Source: Norana najaformis
Lineage: Eukaryota; Annelida; Clitellata; Crassiclitellata; Hormogastridae
Length of the DNA stretch: 64,000 nucleotides
Reading direction: 5' to 3'
Assembly: GCA_964023275.1 (NCBI GenBank)
Contig: OZ029927.1
Location: forward strand, 14,665,952-14,729,951
Shown here: positions 19,537 to 31,439 of the stretch, in pieces
Position numbering within the stretch: the first letter of the stretch is position 1
How the letters are laid out: every line of letters begins with the position of its first letter
The notes under the pieces: generated by a model
Told to the model about the DNA's origin: nothing
What the model saw: the letters and a program-made list of their open reading frames with translations, nothing else
Databases searched by the model: none
Made by a program: the position numbers and the translations under genes

Positions 19537-19703
19537 GTTTCGATGAACCTATAATATGGTTGCGTGCGCGATCTATTTTTAGATTGGGGATTTCCAGTGG
19601 TTTCGATGACGTCATCATGTTTTTATTTTGAAGAGGAACCTATAGGTTGAAATTTAACCTATAGTATTGGTTGTTGTCCCAGAACCCGGGTTCGACATCT
19701 ACT
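19537..19703 (-). repeat. Right terminal inverted repeat
   Basis: 167 bp, reverse complement of 14648-14805. It is about 10 bp longer because of a small insertion around ATCTAAAAATAGAT on the inner side. About ten substitutions separate the two ends. Confidence 0.95.
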
Positions 19704-19709
19704 GCGATG
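19704..19709. repeat. Right target-site duplication, GCGATG
   Basis: Exact copy of 14642-14647. The pre-insertion site would have read ...ACTACGTA-GCGATG-ACGTCAC... Confidence 0.95.
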
Positions 19710-20545
19710 ACGTCACAATGACGATGACGTGTAAACTACCCACAGTTCTGCTGTGGCGCTAATGATTTTGCGATCACTCGTTACAAAGGCCGTGTTTATG
19801 CGCTCATAAAAGCCCAATTCAATTGTCTGAATAATGTCTCTCCCGCGTTTTCCCTGCAGGGAGAATTTCCGCCCCTTCACAGATCATAATTAGTGTCAAA
19901 ACGCCGTCGTTTTATACGCTTGACTAACATAACCGTCGCGTCGAAAGCAATATGGCGTCGGCGCGCTTTCATGTCTAATCGTCTGCGCGGAAAAGATCAA
20001 ACACGTATCTCATTTTCGCGCGCGCACTTACTCAAACATCAAATCGACCGCATCGAGGGCTGCTGAGGCTGCTGTTGCTGCAACTGCTGACACGACAGAT
20101 TCTGGGCGCATCTATCCCGCCAAGAGGATGGCAGCGATGATGGCGCGTTAAGGGGATGGTCACTGGTCGCGATTCAAGTAGGCGACGCCCAATTTCATTA
20201 GGCTAATGAACGCTTCTTATTCATTATTAACTGACCGCTCGGGCGGTCGGTCGGTCGGCCACTATCGCACCGAACCCAGCCCCACCGCGGTAGAGGGACA
20301 TTTGCACCGGGTGCGGTAGGATTGGTTTCTTGTAGGAGATGTGTTGATTTCCATAAACAGTAGTAATGCCAACAAATGAGAATGTTTGGTGAAGGTAGAT
20401 TATGGTGCATATAGAGTAGCGTGACACTGATTCGATTCAAGCATGATGCGGTTTGATCATTTCCCCGGGGAGCAGACGATCGAGCGAAGTCGGACGAACA
20501 AACTGACGAACCGATTGAAATCCAACGCCGTCTGCGTTGAGTGGA
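19710..20545. other. CpG-rich unique noncoding region
   Basis: GC-rich compared with the neighbouring element. It contains runs such as CGCGCGCG (about 20018) and CGGTCGGTCGGTCGG (about 20240). Short frames at 20198-20704 are not supported. Possibly regulatory DNA of a nearby host gene. Confidence 0.35.
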
Positions 20546-20549
20546 ATTC

Positions 20550-20780
20550 TCTGCCACCGCCGCCACCGCCGCCACCGTCTCTACCGCCACCGCCACCGCC
20601 ACTGCCATCGCCACTGCCACCGCCACTGCCACCGCCACTGCCACTGCCACTGCTGACCACGGAAGAAGCAGACGGCTGGACTGAGTGTCTTTGTCCTCAG
20701 CCACGTGGCCTTAAAGAGAGGAAGAAGAAGAAGAAGAAGAAGAAGAAGAAGAAGAAGAAGAAGAAGAAGAAGAAGGAGGA
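20550..20780. repeat. (CCACCG/CTGCCA)n and (GAA)n microsatellites
   Basis: A proline-type repeat at 20550-20652 and a (GAA) run of about 20 copies at 20718-20776. They produce poly-Pro, poly-Lys, poly-Ser and poly-Leu spurious frames. Confidence 0.93.
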
Positions 20781-21815
20781 CGGATAAGGAGGACAAGAAG
20801 GACAAGTAGGAAAAGGCGATAAAGAGAAATGGACTGCCAGGGAGTTCTCTGAGAAAAAGGCAGCGGAGGAGAAGGAGCAGCGTAGGTGGAGAGGACAGTG
20901 GAAATAGATGAATTGGAACCGGAAGATGCGGAGAAGGAGTTAGATGAGGATGAGGACGAATAGATGGACGGACGGAGGACGGACGGAGGACAGACGGACG
21001 GTCGGAGGGGGAGGGAGGCGTCGATGAGGCCAGAAAGAATCCGTTTCGACGCAAGATACAATTACGAGCGACGTGCTTGAGCGCTCGGTTCGGGCTTTGT
21101 CGCTCATCGGGGACTAATTGTCTCAGCAACCGAGACTCGCTTCGCTGGACCAGCCCAGCATCGGCTTCCACGGCAGGCATTGCGTGCCACGCGGCGAGGG
21201 GAGGTGGCGTAACAGCAGCAGCAGCATCCAGAGGGCGACCTCTAGGAACACAATAACACTATCTGCGTCCCGCCAAGAGTCTCTTCCCGCGCACCGGCAG
21301 ATTTCGCGCTAATTTGATTTGAGGGGCTGCGAAGAAAATTGTCCATTAGGTCGACTGCGCGGTAAACAGCCATCGTCGTCGTCGGCTGCGGAGGCTGAAT
21401 TCGTGGTCTGACTGCGTAAAGAAGTCATCAATTGGCCTTTTATTCGGCGCGTCGACATATGTGAGCGGAAATGAGAACCGGCGATGAATGAATGTACTTA
21501 TGGACGGAGTCAACGGATGGAAAACCATCGACGGAAGAAAGAAGAATTCTCTGAGCGAATTTTCCGAATCGGAGTCAATTTCGACGGCCGTCGTTAGTTT
21601 TATGCTATCTATGCAAATTCACCCAATATAGTTCGTCATATAAATAATGCGCCTATAAGAATGTATGACCCTCTAAGATGTAAGTATACACAGGAAGTAT
21701 ATCCGACTATATAATTTATAACTGTATGCTATAATGGCCATGTGTGTGTATATTACTGTCCTTTGTAAGCTCCTATGTGCCTTATATGTACATGTATATT
21801 CTCTCAAGGTATGTT
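20781..21815. other. Noncoding region, purine-rich on the left
   Basis: 20781-21020 is G/A-rich with a GGACGGACGGAGG run. 21021-21815 is unique, with no supported exon. Confidence 0.4.
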
Positions 21816-21822
21816 TCACTTT

Positions 21823-22147
21823 ATGTTGGTGGTGGTGGTGGTGGCGGTGTGTGTGTGCATGAGTGTGTATTCATGCCTGTTTGTGAGTTTGCTTCCTTGT
21901 CATCCGAAGCAGAGAGTAGTTGATGATGATGATGATGGTGATGGTGGTGGTGATGATGATGATGATGATGATGATGGTGATGGTGGTAGTGATGGTGGTG
22001 ATGGTGATGGTGGTGGTGGTGGTGACAGATGATGATGATGGTGGTGGTGATGGTGGTGGTGGCGGTGACAGATGATGATGGTGGTGGTGGTGGTGGTGAT
22101 GGTGGTGACAGATGATGATGATGATGATGATGATGACGACGACGACG
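21823..22147. repeat. (GGT/GAT)n trinucleotide array
   Basis: Interleaved GATGAT and GGTGGT runs with a recurring GGTGACAGATGATGATG phrase at about 22019, 22065 and 22105, indicating higher-order duplication. Confidence 0.93.
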
Positions 22148-22417
22148 CCATGATGATGAACAAGAACAAGAACACGAAGAATCGGATTTCCTGTGTCAGT
22201 AGTAGAATTACTCGGCCACTTTTCTTGTCCTCCACGTGACAGTGATTGCGGTAAATGGCGACTACACGTGAGACACTGGCGCCAACTTGTGTCTGAAATT
22301 ACATCTAATCGAGGCGCTTCTCAATACAGACAACATCACGGGCAGACAACCGCTTGCATCGCTGCTACTGCTGCTGCTGCTTATGATGATGATAATGTTG
22401 GATGCCTCTGCTTCTAA

Positions 22418-22525
22418 TCTAATCTAATCTTGTCCAGTCTAGTCCAATCCAATCCATACTAAACTAATCTATTCCATTATAATCTATTCTAGTATAATCT
22501 AGTATAATCTAATCTAATCCACAAC
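22418..22525. repeat. (AATCT)n-type degenerate pentanucleotide repeat
   Basis: Runs of TCTAATCTAATC decaying into CCAATCCAATC and TATAATCTAG variants. A similar run occurs at 31815-31905. Confidence 0.85.
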
Positions 22526-23010
22526 TTCTCTAGCGCTGTTATTAAATGCATAACGCATCAGTCCATGGTCTCTTCAAGTGAAATCGTTGTCAAAATTGTA
22601 ATTCCTTCGAGAAACAAAGTCGAAAAGTTTTCTTTAAACCATATTTGTATATACATATGTATACATACATATATAGTATATGGGCCTACATGTTGATTAT
22701 ACTACAATATGTAATAATTATATATGATTTATAAACTCTTGACAATCAATACCTCAGATATGAATTCAAACAATAAACTTAAATGCAGTTGCCAAATTAA
22801 TAAGCGTCCAGTCCATTCGAATGTATCCCTCTGTGGTCAGTTCTCAAATAAGATCCCAGACTGTATGGGCCGCCGACAAATCACTTAGTTTAGAAAGACC
22901 CAGCTGCATCGCAAGAAGTGCGACATCAAGTCTGTCGCCAAGCATTCCCTAGGTGGCGCCATTTCGAGACTGTAACAATTACCTTAGAAACGATTGCAGA
23001 ACACTGGATG
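22526..23010. other. Unique noncoding region
   Basis: AT-rich with a TATACATATGTATACATACA stretch near 22650. No gene seen. Confidence 0.4.
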
Positions 23011-23013
23011 GAC

Positions 23014-23014
<1 letters not shown>

Positions 23015-23089
<75 letters not shown>

Positions 23090-23170
23090 CAGAGAGACAG
23101 ACAGACAGACAGAGACAGAGACAGAGACAGAGAGACAGAGAGACAGAGACAGATACAGAGACAGAGATGC
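23015..23170. repeat. (GA)n then (CAGAGA)n microsatellites
   Basis: About 36 GA units, then mixed ACAG/AGAG units. Confidence 0.96.
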
Positions 23171-23246
23171 CACTGAGAGAGCGTCTCCTTACCTGTGGCC
23201 TACAGATGGGACTGTATATCTCAGTCAAGTTAAAATACATGCAGTT

Positions 23247-23500
<254 letters not shown>

Positions 23501-23639
23501 ATCGTCATCATCATTATTTCTGCATTAAATGTCACTACTTAATGACTAAACATTAATTCAGCGTTCTCTATGAACATCTTTCAAACGCATTTTTACTGCG
23601 TTATAATAGGCCTGCTATATTCACTGAGCACGTTATAAG

Positions 23640-23755
23640 ATTAGGACTCGCCACTGCATTTAGTCGGGTAGTGCCAGTCTCAAGCCTGGATAAAGGAGGA
23701 GGGCGACGTCAACGGCTTTGATGCCATAAGATGTCGTTAACTTTTGGAACCACTA
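23640..23755 (-). repeat. Interspersed repeat family R1 copy, inverted
   Basis: GTGCCAGTCTCAAGCCTGGA and GGAGGAGGGCGACGTCAACG match the other R1 copies. A further R1 piece lies at 24003-24055 after GGTAAGGTAAGGTCGACGTC. Confidence 0.8.
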
Positions 23756-24055
23756 AGTCAAATCGGTAGTAAGCTGATACTATCTAAGTAATGTATGGTC
23801 GACGCGAATACTGTTAATAGTATGCTCACTTTAGGAACTATAAAACGCTTTTAACCAACTCTACGAATTCAACAACTTCATTTAACGATTTTATAAAATA
23901 TTGAGTTAAAAAAGCCAAATACAGTTAAAACTGTTCAAAATTTTGATGCCTTAATATGCCGTTAAACGGTGAAATTACTAATGAGTAGTGCAGATCATAC
24001 ATAAAAGGTAAGGTAAGGTCGACGTCAACGGCCCTGGCAGCCATAAGATGTTAAA

Positions 24056-25065
24056 TACTTGATACACAGCTGACTGACTCTCTGGGTATCGATTTCATTG
24101 CGGCTTGTCGTTAAAAACAGGATAACATTATTGGTTTTGGTGCGCCATCGGTTGATGCCTTGTGCATTAGACACAGGCTCTATAGACGTCTCCGTTGTTA
24201 ATAATACACAGCGGAACTGAAGCATTTCCTGTCTATGTGAATGATGCAGTTAGCTACGGATTGCAAATACATAGACATGTTTTTTAAAATGGTCACCGCA
24301 TTTCTCCTCTCCGTAGAAACCTGCACGAAACGCTATAGCAAAGTTAAACAAAACTGAACTCATTTCCGACTTTGAAGCCGAATCATCCGGTTCTCGATGG
24401 CTAATAAAACTCAATCTGGCAAGCAAAAGGTTGATTGCAGATTCGGGTTGACTGACTTGAAAAGATTCTTTCGCCTCGGCAACGCATGCATCCGTTAATG
24501 CCAGTAGATTCTTGTCAAAGACGAAACGCATTACTTTAGAGTCACGTCGTCCGCTTCCACGACACAAAGGATCAAATTGGGAAAATGTGATGTGTTAGTT
24601 CATGTACCCGATGCATTCTATGCAAATATTGGTATACTATACGTTTATGCAAACACGCAGTCTTATATAATATATTTGTTTAGAAATTACTCGACTTTGA
24701 AGTCTGATTCCGTTGGCTGTCGTATAGCGATCTTGTTAACGTCTCCACGCGCAGTCGAGTATATAGACGAAACGGTTCATCTAATACGCTATCTATGCTC
24801 GCTGTTTTGTCAATAAAGGACAAACCTAATTTCCGCTCGGGCGCCGAAGTTCGACGAAAATGGCCGTTCTGTTTGCTCCGAGAAGGCTTGTCATGTGGTC
24901 TTCCTTCAAATATTTTTCCGTCCTTGATCGATAGTCGTCGTCGCATTAATCGATTTTCTCGACTTGAGTGCAGCTCTTTGTCGTCGCTGGGAGTCGCCAC
25001 AAGACTCGAGTGATGAAACTGCTTTGAGCCGACTGCGGTGTGGCTGGCGAGGTTTACACCTGTCG
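24056..25065. other. Unique region with two unsupported minus-strand frames
   Basis: Minus-strand frames of 105 aa (24250-24567) and 106 aa (24680-25000) have non-repetitive composition but no recognisable domain, and I could not match splice phases. They could be host exons or chance. Confidence 0.3.
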
Positions 25066-25485
25066 TTGTGTCTGTATTTGTATCTGTTTGGGTCCGTGTC
25101 TTTGTCTGTCTATCTGTTTCTTGTCATTTCAGGCAGTGTCTATGTCGGTGTCTGTGTATGGAGGTGTATGTTTGACAGTCTCAGTTTGTCTGTTCGGATC
25201 TGCCGCTGCCCTTCTGCTTGTCTTTTTCTGAGGCTCTTTGTTTGTTTGTGAGTGTATTAGCGAGTCTGCTTATAAATCTGATTGTGAGACTACAGGTCTG
25301 TATACTTCTCGTTTCTGTCTCCATCTCTTTCAGTCTCTCTCTTTACTTCTTATCCTCCCTTCCTCTTTCTTTCTGTCTTTGTCTCTGTCTGTCTGTTTCT
25401 CTTTCTCTCTGTCTTTGTCTGTCTCTGTCTCTCTCTCCGTCTTTCACTCCTTAAATTTCTCTCTTTCTAACTTTCTCCTTCTCTT

Positions 25486-25561
<76 letters not shown>

Positions 25562-25735
25562 GTCTATCTCTGTCAATCTTTCTCAGTATCGTCCGTCTGT
25601 CCCTCCCTCCGTCCCTCCCTCTCTTCCTTCTTCCCTTCCTCGCTCCCTCCTTATACCTCTCTTTCTTTCTCTCCTTCTCTCCCTCTCTCCATCTGTCTGT
25701 CTGTATATCTGTGTGTCTGTCTGTCTACCTCACTC
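25066..25735. repeat. Pyrimidine-rich (TCTG/TC/TATC)n tract
   Basis: Degenerate TCTG/TGTC on the left, a pure (TC) run at about 25490-25532, then TATC and CCTCCCTCC segments. Confidence 0.9.
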
Positions 25736-25739
25736 CCCT

Positions 25740-26855
25740 CGCAGCCTACGCAACCAACTTGACGACATAACAGCGTTCGTCTTGCCCATCCACAGCGTCG
25801 CGTCTCATTACCTCGACGCTCCATCGGCGACCGGCGACGCTCATTAAGGCCCAACGCGCATCTAATCCTCGAGCGCACCTGTAAATTTACGCGCCAACGG
25901 GTCCGATAAAATGGCCGCCTGACAGATAACGCCTCCTCCCCGCGCCGTCACAAAGGAAACGCAAAGGTTTCCAAATAGCAATAAGCAATCGGGAACGGGC
26001 GTCGCACGCACCACGTCGAAACGTCGAGGATTTATGACCCGTCTCGGCGCTGGTAATTGTAGCCTCGCTGGCGGTAATTCGACGGAGCTTCGATCCATTA
26101 ATATTTCATGAGATGCTGGCCGTTGAGAGAGAAGAGAGTGTGCGGCCGCTCGGGCTTTGGAAAACCGGAGATGAATTGAAAGTGAGGTTCGAAATGGAGG
26201 ATGAAGGATGTAATGGAAACTGTGGATGGCGAAGAGAGTGTTTTGTTTGATTGTTCTTTGCGCGAATCAATTGTTGTCGGTTTATTATAGTAGAGGTATA
26301 TATGGTGCGTAGTTGGAGATTTACGTAGCGCCTTTGTGGATCTCTCAAAGCGGAGTTTTCATCGCGATTGGGTTTGATTTATTACCCTGGCCCTGAACGA
26401 TGCATCGGGTGGTTGTGTGATGCGGTTGTCAAGCTCCGATGCATATTATATGTTGTGGAAAGATGATTGACGTTTATTGCAATATCACCAGGTTAAGAAT
26501 GACCATTTTGCGTGATTCTGGAACGATCTTTGACTCAGAAATCGATGAGCAACACAATAAAAATGCAGTCAGAGGTGATCAATTGACGGAAGCGATGCGA
26601 CCACGGTCGCCGTAGCAACGCTTCCTTACGTATGCAAATTGCCGGAGTATTTTTAAGCGGGCTATGCGAGCTTAGCACGCAAAGATAGCCGACTGTACGA
26701 ATCAGGTCTTACACAATACCAGACTTTATCATACAGACACTATAGATGCATTAGAAAATATATATGCATAGACAAGCCTCTGAGGGATGTCACTGAAAAA
26801 GGCGTCCAATTTTAACTAATTAATTAAGTAATTTACTTATTTATCAATCTGTTTA
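25740..26855. other. CpG-rich noncoding block with homeodomain-like TAAT cores
   Basis: 25740-26110 is GC-rich with scattered TAATTG/TAATTC/TTAATA cores (for example GGTAATTGTAGCC and GGTAATTCGACGG). No frame with a domain. Candidate cis-regulatory DNA. From 26400 on, the sequence is ordinary and nothing is seen. Confidence 0.3.
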
Positions 26856-26859
26856 AAGC

Positions 26860-27245
26860 ATTATTTACACGCGCAGCCAGTAAATTTGGATCTAAGGCGG
26901 TGTAATATTAGCTAGGGGGAAAGACGGGGTTATCCAAAGGTCAGAGTAAAATAGTGAGTCTTGACAAATGAAATAAATGATTATAGCAAGACCTTTTGAT
27001 AGCAAGATCTTTTATAGTAGACAATTTCAAAAAGGCCCATACGAGGGACATGCCACAGCAGCTGGAAACACGTAATCCCACAAAAAAATGTCTTGAATTT
27101 TGGCTCTAGCAGCGAACCAATACCGAAGTAGAATTAACGAGGGGTTACTGTACCTTTCCCTATTCAGAACAAAATTTCAAATATCCTATTTCTTAACGGG
27201 AATTGAACCCCGCTGCAGTGTTTAAGTGACCAGTCAAATGTGGGA
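26860..27245 (-). repeat. tRNA-related SINE-like copy, antisense and interrupted
   Basis: GCAGCCAGTAAATTTGGATC resembles the 32790 region, and GGAATTGAACCCCGC (27201-27215) looks like a reverse-complement B box. The middle diverges, so the assignment is tentative. Confidence 0.45.
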
Positions 27246-27324
27246 ATATAATGCACGGTTTGTTTTTTGGCGCAAGCCTACAGGGAGGGAACTTAAAGGA
27301 GCGGCCTCGGGACTTGCATTTTCT

Positions 27325-27590
27325 GCATGGGCCTTCCACTCAAAACTGAAAAATTCCTCTTTCACAGATCCTATCCTGACTCCTCTTCTTCCTCTTATCC
27401 CTCTTTCAGTTCCAATCCCAAACACCGTAGCTGCCACGCTGTCTTTCTGCCTGGCTCTTGGATCTTAACCTTGAACCGAACACTTTTGCCTATTGATTTT
27501 GTTTTGACTGAGCGCCTGTGAATGAGCTGGTTCCCGTGACGTGGCTTTCGTTGGGCGCTGTAGAAATCTCGGGATTACGATTACGATTAC
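27325..27590 (+). mobile_element. LINE A 3' end, 5'-truncated
   Basis: Starts within the last codons of the LINE ORF (frame giving FHSKLK...) and runs through the family 3' UTR to GATTACGATTACGATTACG. Confidence 0.9.
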
Positions 27591-27599
27591 GACCACAGA

Positions 27600-29465
27600 T
27601 ATTTGGCTTCATGCCGCTGTGGCATGATGTTTGGCATCGTGTGCTGCTTCGGTTCAAGACCCTGAGAAGAGAAATTGAGAACCTTTTCTATGTCACACTA
27701 TCGGATATGAGATACATTTGTTACTGTTAGGTGTTTCACCTCTTAACTCTCCAACTTCTTCCCCTCGCTTCTTCACGCCTCCCCCAATTCCCCAACGAAT
27801 TAAATTTGTAAGTATTGTTTCGATTGATTCAGCATAACAAACGTTCTCTGTTAGATAGCTATGTAAGCAGCGATTTTGGTGGTGCTTGATAGGCGCTATA
27901 TAAAGGCGCTATGTAAACATTACATTACAAATGTCTTACGCAAAACGAAACGTACAGAATCTAAAGCTCTCGTCTTATACACGAGTGCCTAGTCTGAAGT
28001 CGACGAGATTCGTCATTTGCAGTTTCTCGTTCAGCGGCTGAGCAATGATGATGAGGTTGTAGTTCACCCATCGCCCATCGTCCTAATGCCCTTCCCTAGG
28101 GAGTATCACAGTCGACCGATGAACAGTCTCCTCTTACAGATGCAGAGGCTGAGCAGCATTCTTCTCCTCCTCCTCCTGCTGATACCGATCGGCGGACTTC
28201 CTCTTCATCGGACCTAATGAAATTGAACACGGGATACGTTATTTGCGTATATCGCGAGATGGCATCTATGGCGTGTTCGTCTACATAACAATATCCAGCG
28301 TATCTCTCCTTATTGCTTCTCGAATGACCGAGGTCGCCTAATATACAAAGATCGTCTGCCCGACGGTCAAGACCGGTCATTTGTCGTTCCTAATAGCGAC
28401 CATTAGCCGCGCTGATGAACGCGATAGTGGACGCTCCTTCACCTTCCGGTCATTCGTGTCGGCGCCACAACTAATCTGGTCATTCTGCTATCGACGACCG
28501 CGGGTCACGACCTCCATAACGAACTGACCACCGGCTGACCATCGACCGTTCCTCTTAACACCGAGCCGGTCATCATCGCTGGTCAAGCGCCTTGACCATC
28601 CAATTTCTGACCGCGATGGCTTTCTCTGTCGACAGATGCGATCTCTGACCACTTCAATTCGCCAAACAAACAGGCGGCTGAGTGGACGCCGAGTGACCGC
28701 GGAGTCAAATGTCCCGCCACCTCTTCTCCCACTCGGCGGGAGACGCCATTCGAACCCTTGACCTCGGTCCTTGGCGTGCGCATAAACGCGCGTCTTTACC
28801 GGGATCGGAGTAATCAAAGCGAGGCTGCGTCTCCGCTAACACGATACTCGCGACACTTCGGTGCCTCTTCCCCGGTTACAATATCGCGCAAGATGCTACT
28901 CCAATTTCGCCGATAATGCCATTCCATGCCTAACAAATATTGGTGTATGGCGCTCTATCAAGCTCTCGATCAAAAGATGATCATTTGAATGACAAAAGGA
29001 GCTCGCGATCCATCTCTATTAGGAGCGGGAAAGCTGAGACGGGTCCGCGAACCACAGCGATTTATAACGGCTACGGAGACAGGCGTTCTGCGTAACAGAT
29101 GGTCTCGCGAGCGACGCGGAAATTAAAAAATTGAATTCGCGGCGAGTTGCTTTTCATCTTGCGAGCACCGCGCGACCCTAATTAAGGCTCGGCTCATTTG
29201 ATCTTCGCATTAATGCGCTGTTTCTTTTTGCAGCTCGAACAATGACGACAGCGATGACGTGAACTGTAGGCAGAGCTGCAGCTAATTTGTCAACTCATCC
29301 GTTCGATGAGATGCAAAAATATACAGCGAGAGACAACTATTCTTAAGGCGCTATTAGTACAATACGTGCAGGCGTCAGGTGATGGCTGAACATCGGCAAA
29401 TCAGCTGCTGAAACAGGTGAAGACTATAAAAGACAACAAGCATCAGAATCAGAAAGCAACAGAGA
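27600..29465. other. Unique region, CpG-rich at 28000-29300
   Basis: Several short frames on both strands (28017-28217, 28096-28380, 28488-28817) are non-repetitive but without domain. 29100-29260 contains TAATTAAGG and GCATTAATGCGC cores. It could be regulatory DNA. A LINE-type tail phrase (GGCGCTATATAAAGGCGCTA) lies at about 27893-27912. Confidence 0.35.
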
Positions 29466-29469
29466 CATC

Positions 29470-29720
29470 TTATATATATATATATATACATAAAATTATA
29501 CTTATGTATATATGTATGCATGCATACATATAATATATATGTGTAATATATATATATATGTATATATATATGTATTTATATCTATGTATATATATATACA
29601 TATATATATGTATATGCATAATGTGTCAAGCAACAGGGACATCTTATATATTAAGATTTATATGTATGTTTATCCATATATAAATATGTATATATGTATA
29701 TGCATATGCATAATGTGTCT
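29470..29720. repeat. TA-rich tandem duplication
   Basis: TATATGCATAATGTGTC followed by AAGCAACAGGGACATCTTAT or CTCCTTATTG. The CAACAGNGACATCTTATATA phrase occurs at about 29457 and 29630, showing duplication of a segment of about 170 bp. Confidence 0.75.
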
Positions 29721-29966
29721 CCTTATTGCTGTGTTTCTGACATTGATTTATCTCAATATATTCGGGTCTATGCATGCCTATGATACCCCAACACAAGTTT
29801 TAAGGTTTAGAAATGTGCCCTGAAAATGAAGACTGCTACGCTTCAAAACCGAGACCAACCTTCCCACCGGGTTGAGGAATTTCAAGGTAGGAGAATGTGA
29901 GCAAGTGTACCAACTGTACATCTTCATCTGTAGGCGTATGCCTTCATATGCTTACCCTTACCTTTT

Positions 29967-30232
29967 TCAGCTGGCTACTTACTTTTTCAGCTGGCTTCTT
30001 ACCTTTTTCAGCTGGCTTCTTACCTTTTTCAACTGGCTACTTAACTTTTTCAGCTGGCTACTTACATTTTCAGCTGGCTACCTACCTTTTCAGCTGGCTT
30101 CTTGCCTTTTTCAGCTGGCTACTTACCTTTTTTCAGCTGGCTACTTACCTTTTTCAGCTGGCTATACTTACCTTTTTCAGCTGGCTTTACTTACCTTTTT
30201 CAGCTGGCTACTTCCTGTTTCAGTTGGCTTAT
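29967..30232. repeat. 21-bp minisatellite, about 12-13 copies
   Basis: The unit is TTTTTCAGCTGGCTACTTAC plus C, with small length variation (20-24 bp). Each unit contains a CAGCTG E-box-like hexamer. Confidence 0.93.
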
Positions 30233-30377
30233 CCGCCAAGGCCTATGAGGTTAATATCTAAATTCAGTCCGCTATTTCAGTGGACTGACTTTTGAATATC
30301 TACCTGACTGCGGCTTGATATTGGTGCGCCATCGGTAGATGCTTTGTGCATTAGATACCAACACCATAGAAGTTGTT

Positions 30378-30408
<31 letters not shown>

Positions 30409-30453
30409 CAATCAATCAATCAATCAGTCAGTCAGTCAGTCAGTTAGTTAGTT

Positions 30454-30515
<62 letters not shown>
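30378..30515. repeat. Chain of four related microsatellites
   Basis: (CAAT)n passes into (CAGT)n, then (TAGT)n, then (AAT)n without spacer. Each motif differs from its neighbour by about one base. Confidence 0.95.
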
Positions 30516-30516
<1 letters not shown>

Positions 30517-31309
30517 GGCCTTGACCTGGGACGCCACAGTAATCGATACTCTGGCAGTCTCTTATCGATCCAGAACAGCCGTGGTCGCAGGTGCTGCTGC
30601 TGAGATCGCAGCAGAACGAAAGACCTCAAAATACAGTGATATTCTCTCGACACACTGCTTCGTCCCTCTGGCCTTCGAGACTCTAGGCCCCATAAATCAG
30701 GAAGGCTTCAGCCTCATCAAGAAAATCGGACGCCATTTAACTCAAGCATCGGGAGATAAGAGGGAGACTTCTTTCCTGTTCCAACGCCTCTCCATTGCCA
30801 TCCAGCGATCTAACGCGATTGCCTTTAATGGCACATTCTTGGAGCCAGATTTAAGCGAAGACTGGCAATTCCAGAGAACAATCACCGTGCCTGAAGCCAA
30901 GATTAAAGAAAAGGAGAGAACCTGGAACTGGTCGTCGAAACCCAGCCGACGGGCCCCAACCGATCCTCTGGGTCAAAGAGCCACACCGCCTGTCGAAGGT
31001 CAGCCGGCGGATCGAGGTCGAGGAGACGTCGACGCTCGGGTCAGCGAAGCCCACGACGCAGTCGCTTTCGAAGCAGACGACGACGGCGATGAAGAGGAGG
31101 GAGTTGGTGGTGCTGGATGTTCGTCCGATCCACACCGGAAGTTCTTGCGCCCCATCGAAGAAACGCCCACAGAACGCTCTACACTTACGCGACCGCTAAC
31201 TCAGGGTTGCTTCTTCACCACGGCGCTTAAAGATAAGATCACGCGATTCGGAGGTGCAGCTAGTCGACCTGTTTCCAGTGTGCCAACCAGGACGCCACAG
31301 CAGCTCTAG
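30516..31309 (+). CDS. C-terminal part of a second LINE type (LINE C), 5'-truncated
   Basis: 262-aa frame whose first about 105 residues match, by eye, the C-terminal region common in a LINE group of invertebrates (TWDATVIDTLAVSY, FVPLAFETLGPINQ, ETSFLFQRLSIAIQR). It follows an (AAT)n run directly, with no start of its own. After about residue 110 the composition changes and the remaining frame may be 3' UTR or chance coding. The copy ends in its own (AAT)n tail at 31371-31438. The RT of the same LINE type is represented by the decayed copy at 61770-62270. No catalytic residues remain. Confidence 0.8.
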
Positions 31310-31370
31310 TTGCTCCAGCAACAATAGATTTGTATCATAATTGAAGTGACACAATAGATTTGTTTCATAA

Positions 31371-31387
31371 TAATAATAATAATAATG

Positions 31388-31438
<51 letters not shown>
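31371..31438. repeat. (AAT)n tail of LINE C
   Basis: Follows two near-copies of ACAATAGATTTGT (31320 and 31352) in the 3' UTR. Confidence 0.9.

Positions 31439-31439
<1 letters not shown>

Larger units (their letters stand above)
14648..19703. mobile_element. Compact Polinton/Maverick-type element (5,056 bp), non-autonomous
   Basis: It is bounded by inverted repeats beginning AGTAGATGTCGAACCCGGGT on each outer edge and by an exact 6-bp duplication, so both insertion boundaries are resolved to the base. The gene content is Polinton-like: packaging ATPase, retroviral-type integrase with chromodomain, PLA2-like and SAP-domain proteins. Autonomous Polintons are usually about 15-20 kb and encode protein-primed DNA polymerase B, a protease and capsid proteins. 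None of those fits here apart from possible stubs. The interior is AT-rich compared with the GC-rich flanks. The left and right TIRs differ by roughly ten substitutions and one small indel. This is most likely an internally deleted derivative mobilised by a full-length relative. Confidence 0.94.

Noticed and set aside
20581-21180. 199-codon minus-strand frame
   Set aside because: It runs through (GAA)n and (CCACCG)n microsatellites. Poly-Leu and Trp/Gln/Arg repeats are artefacts.
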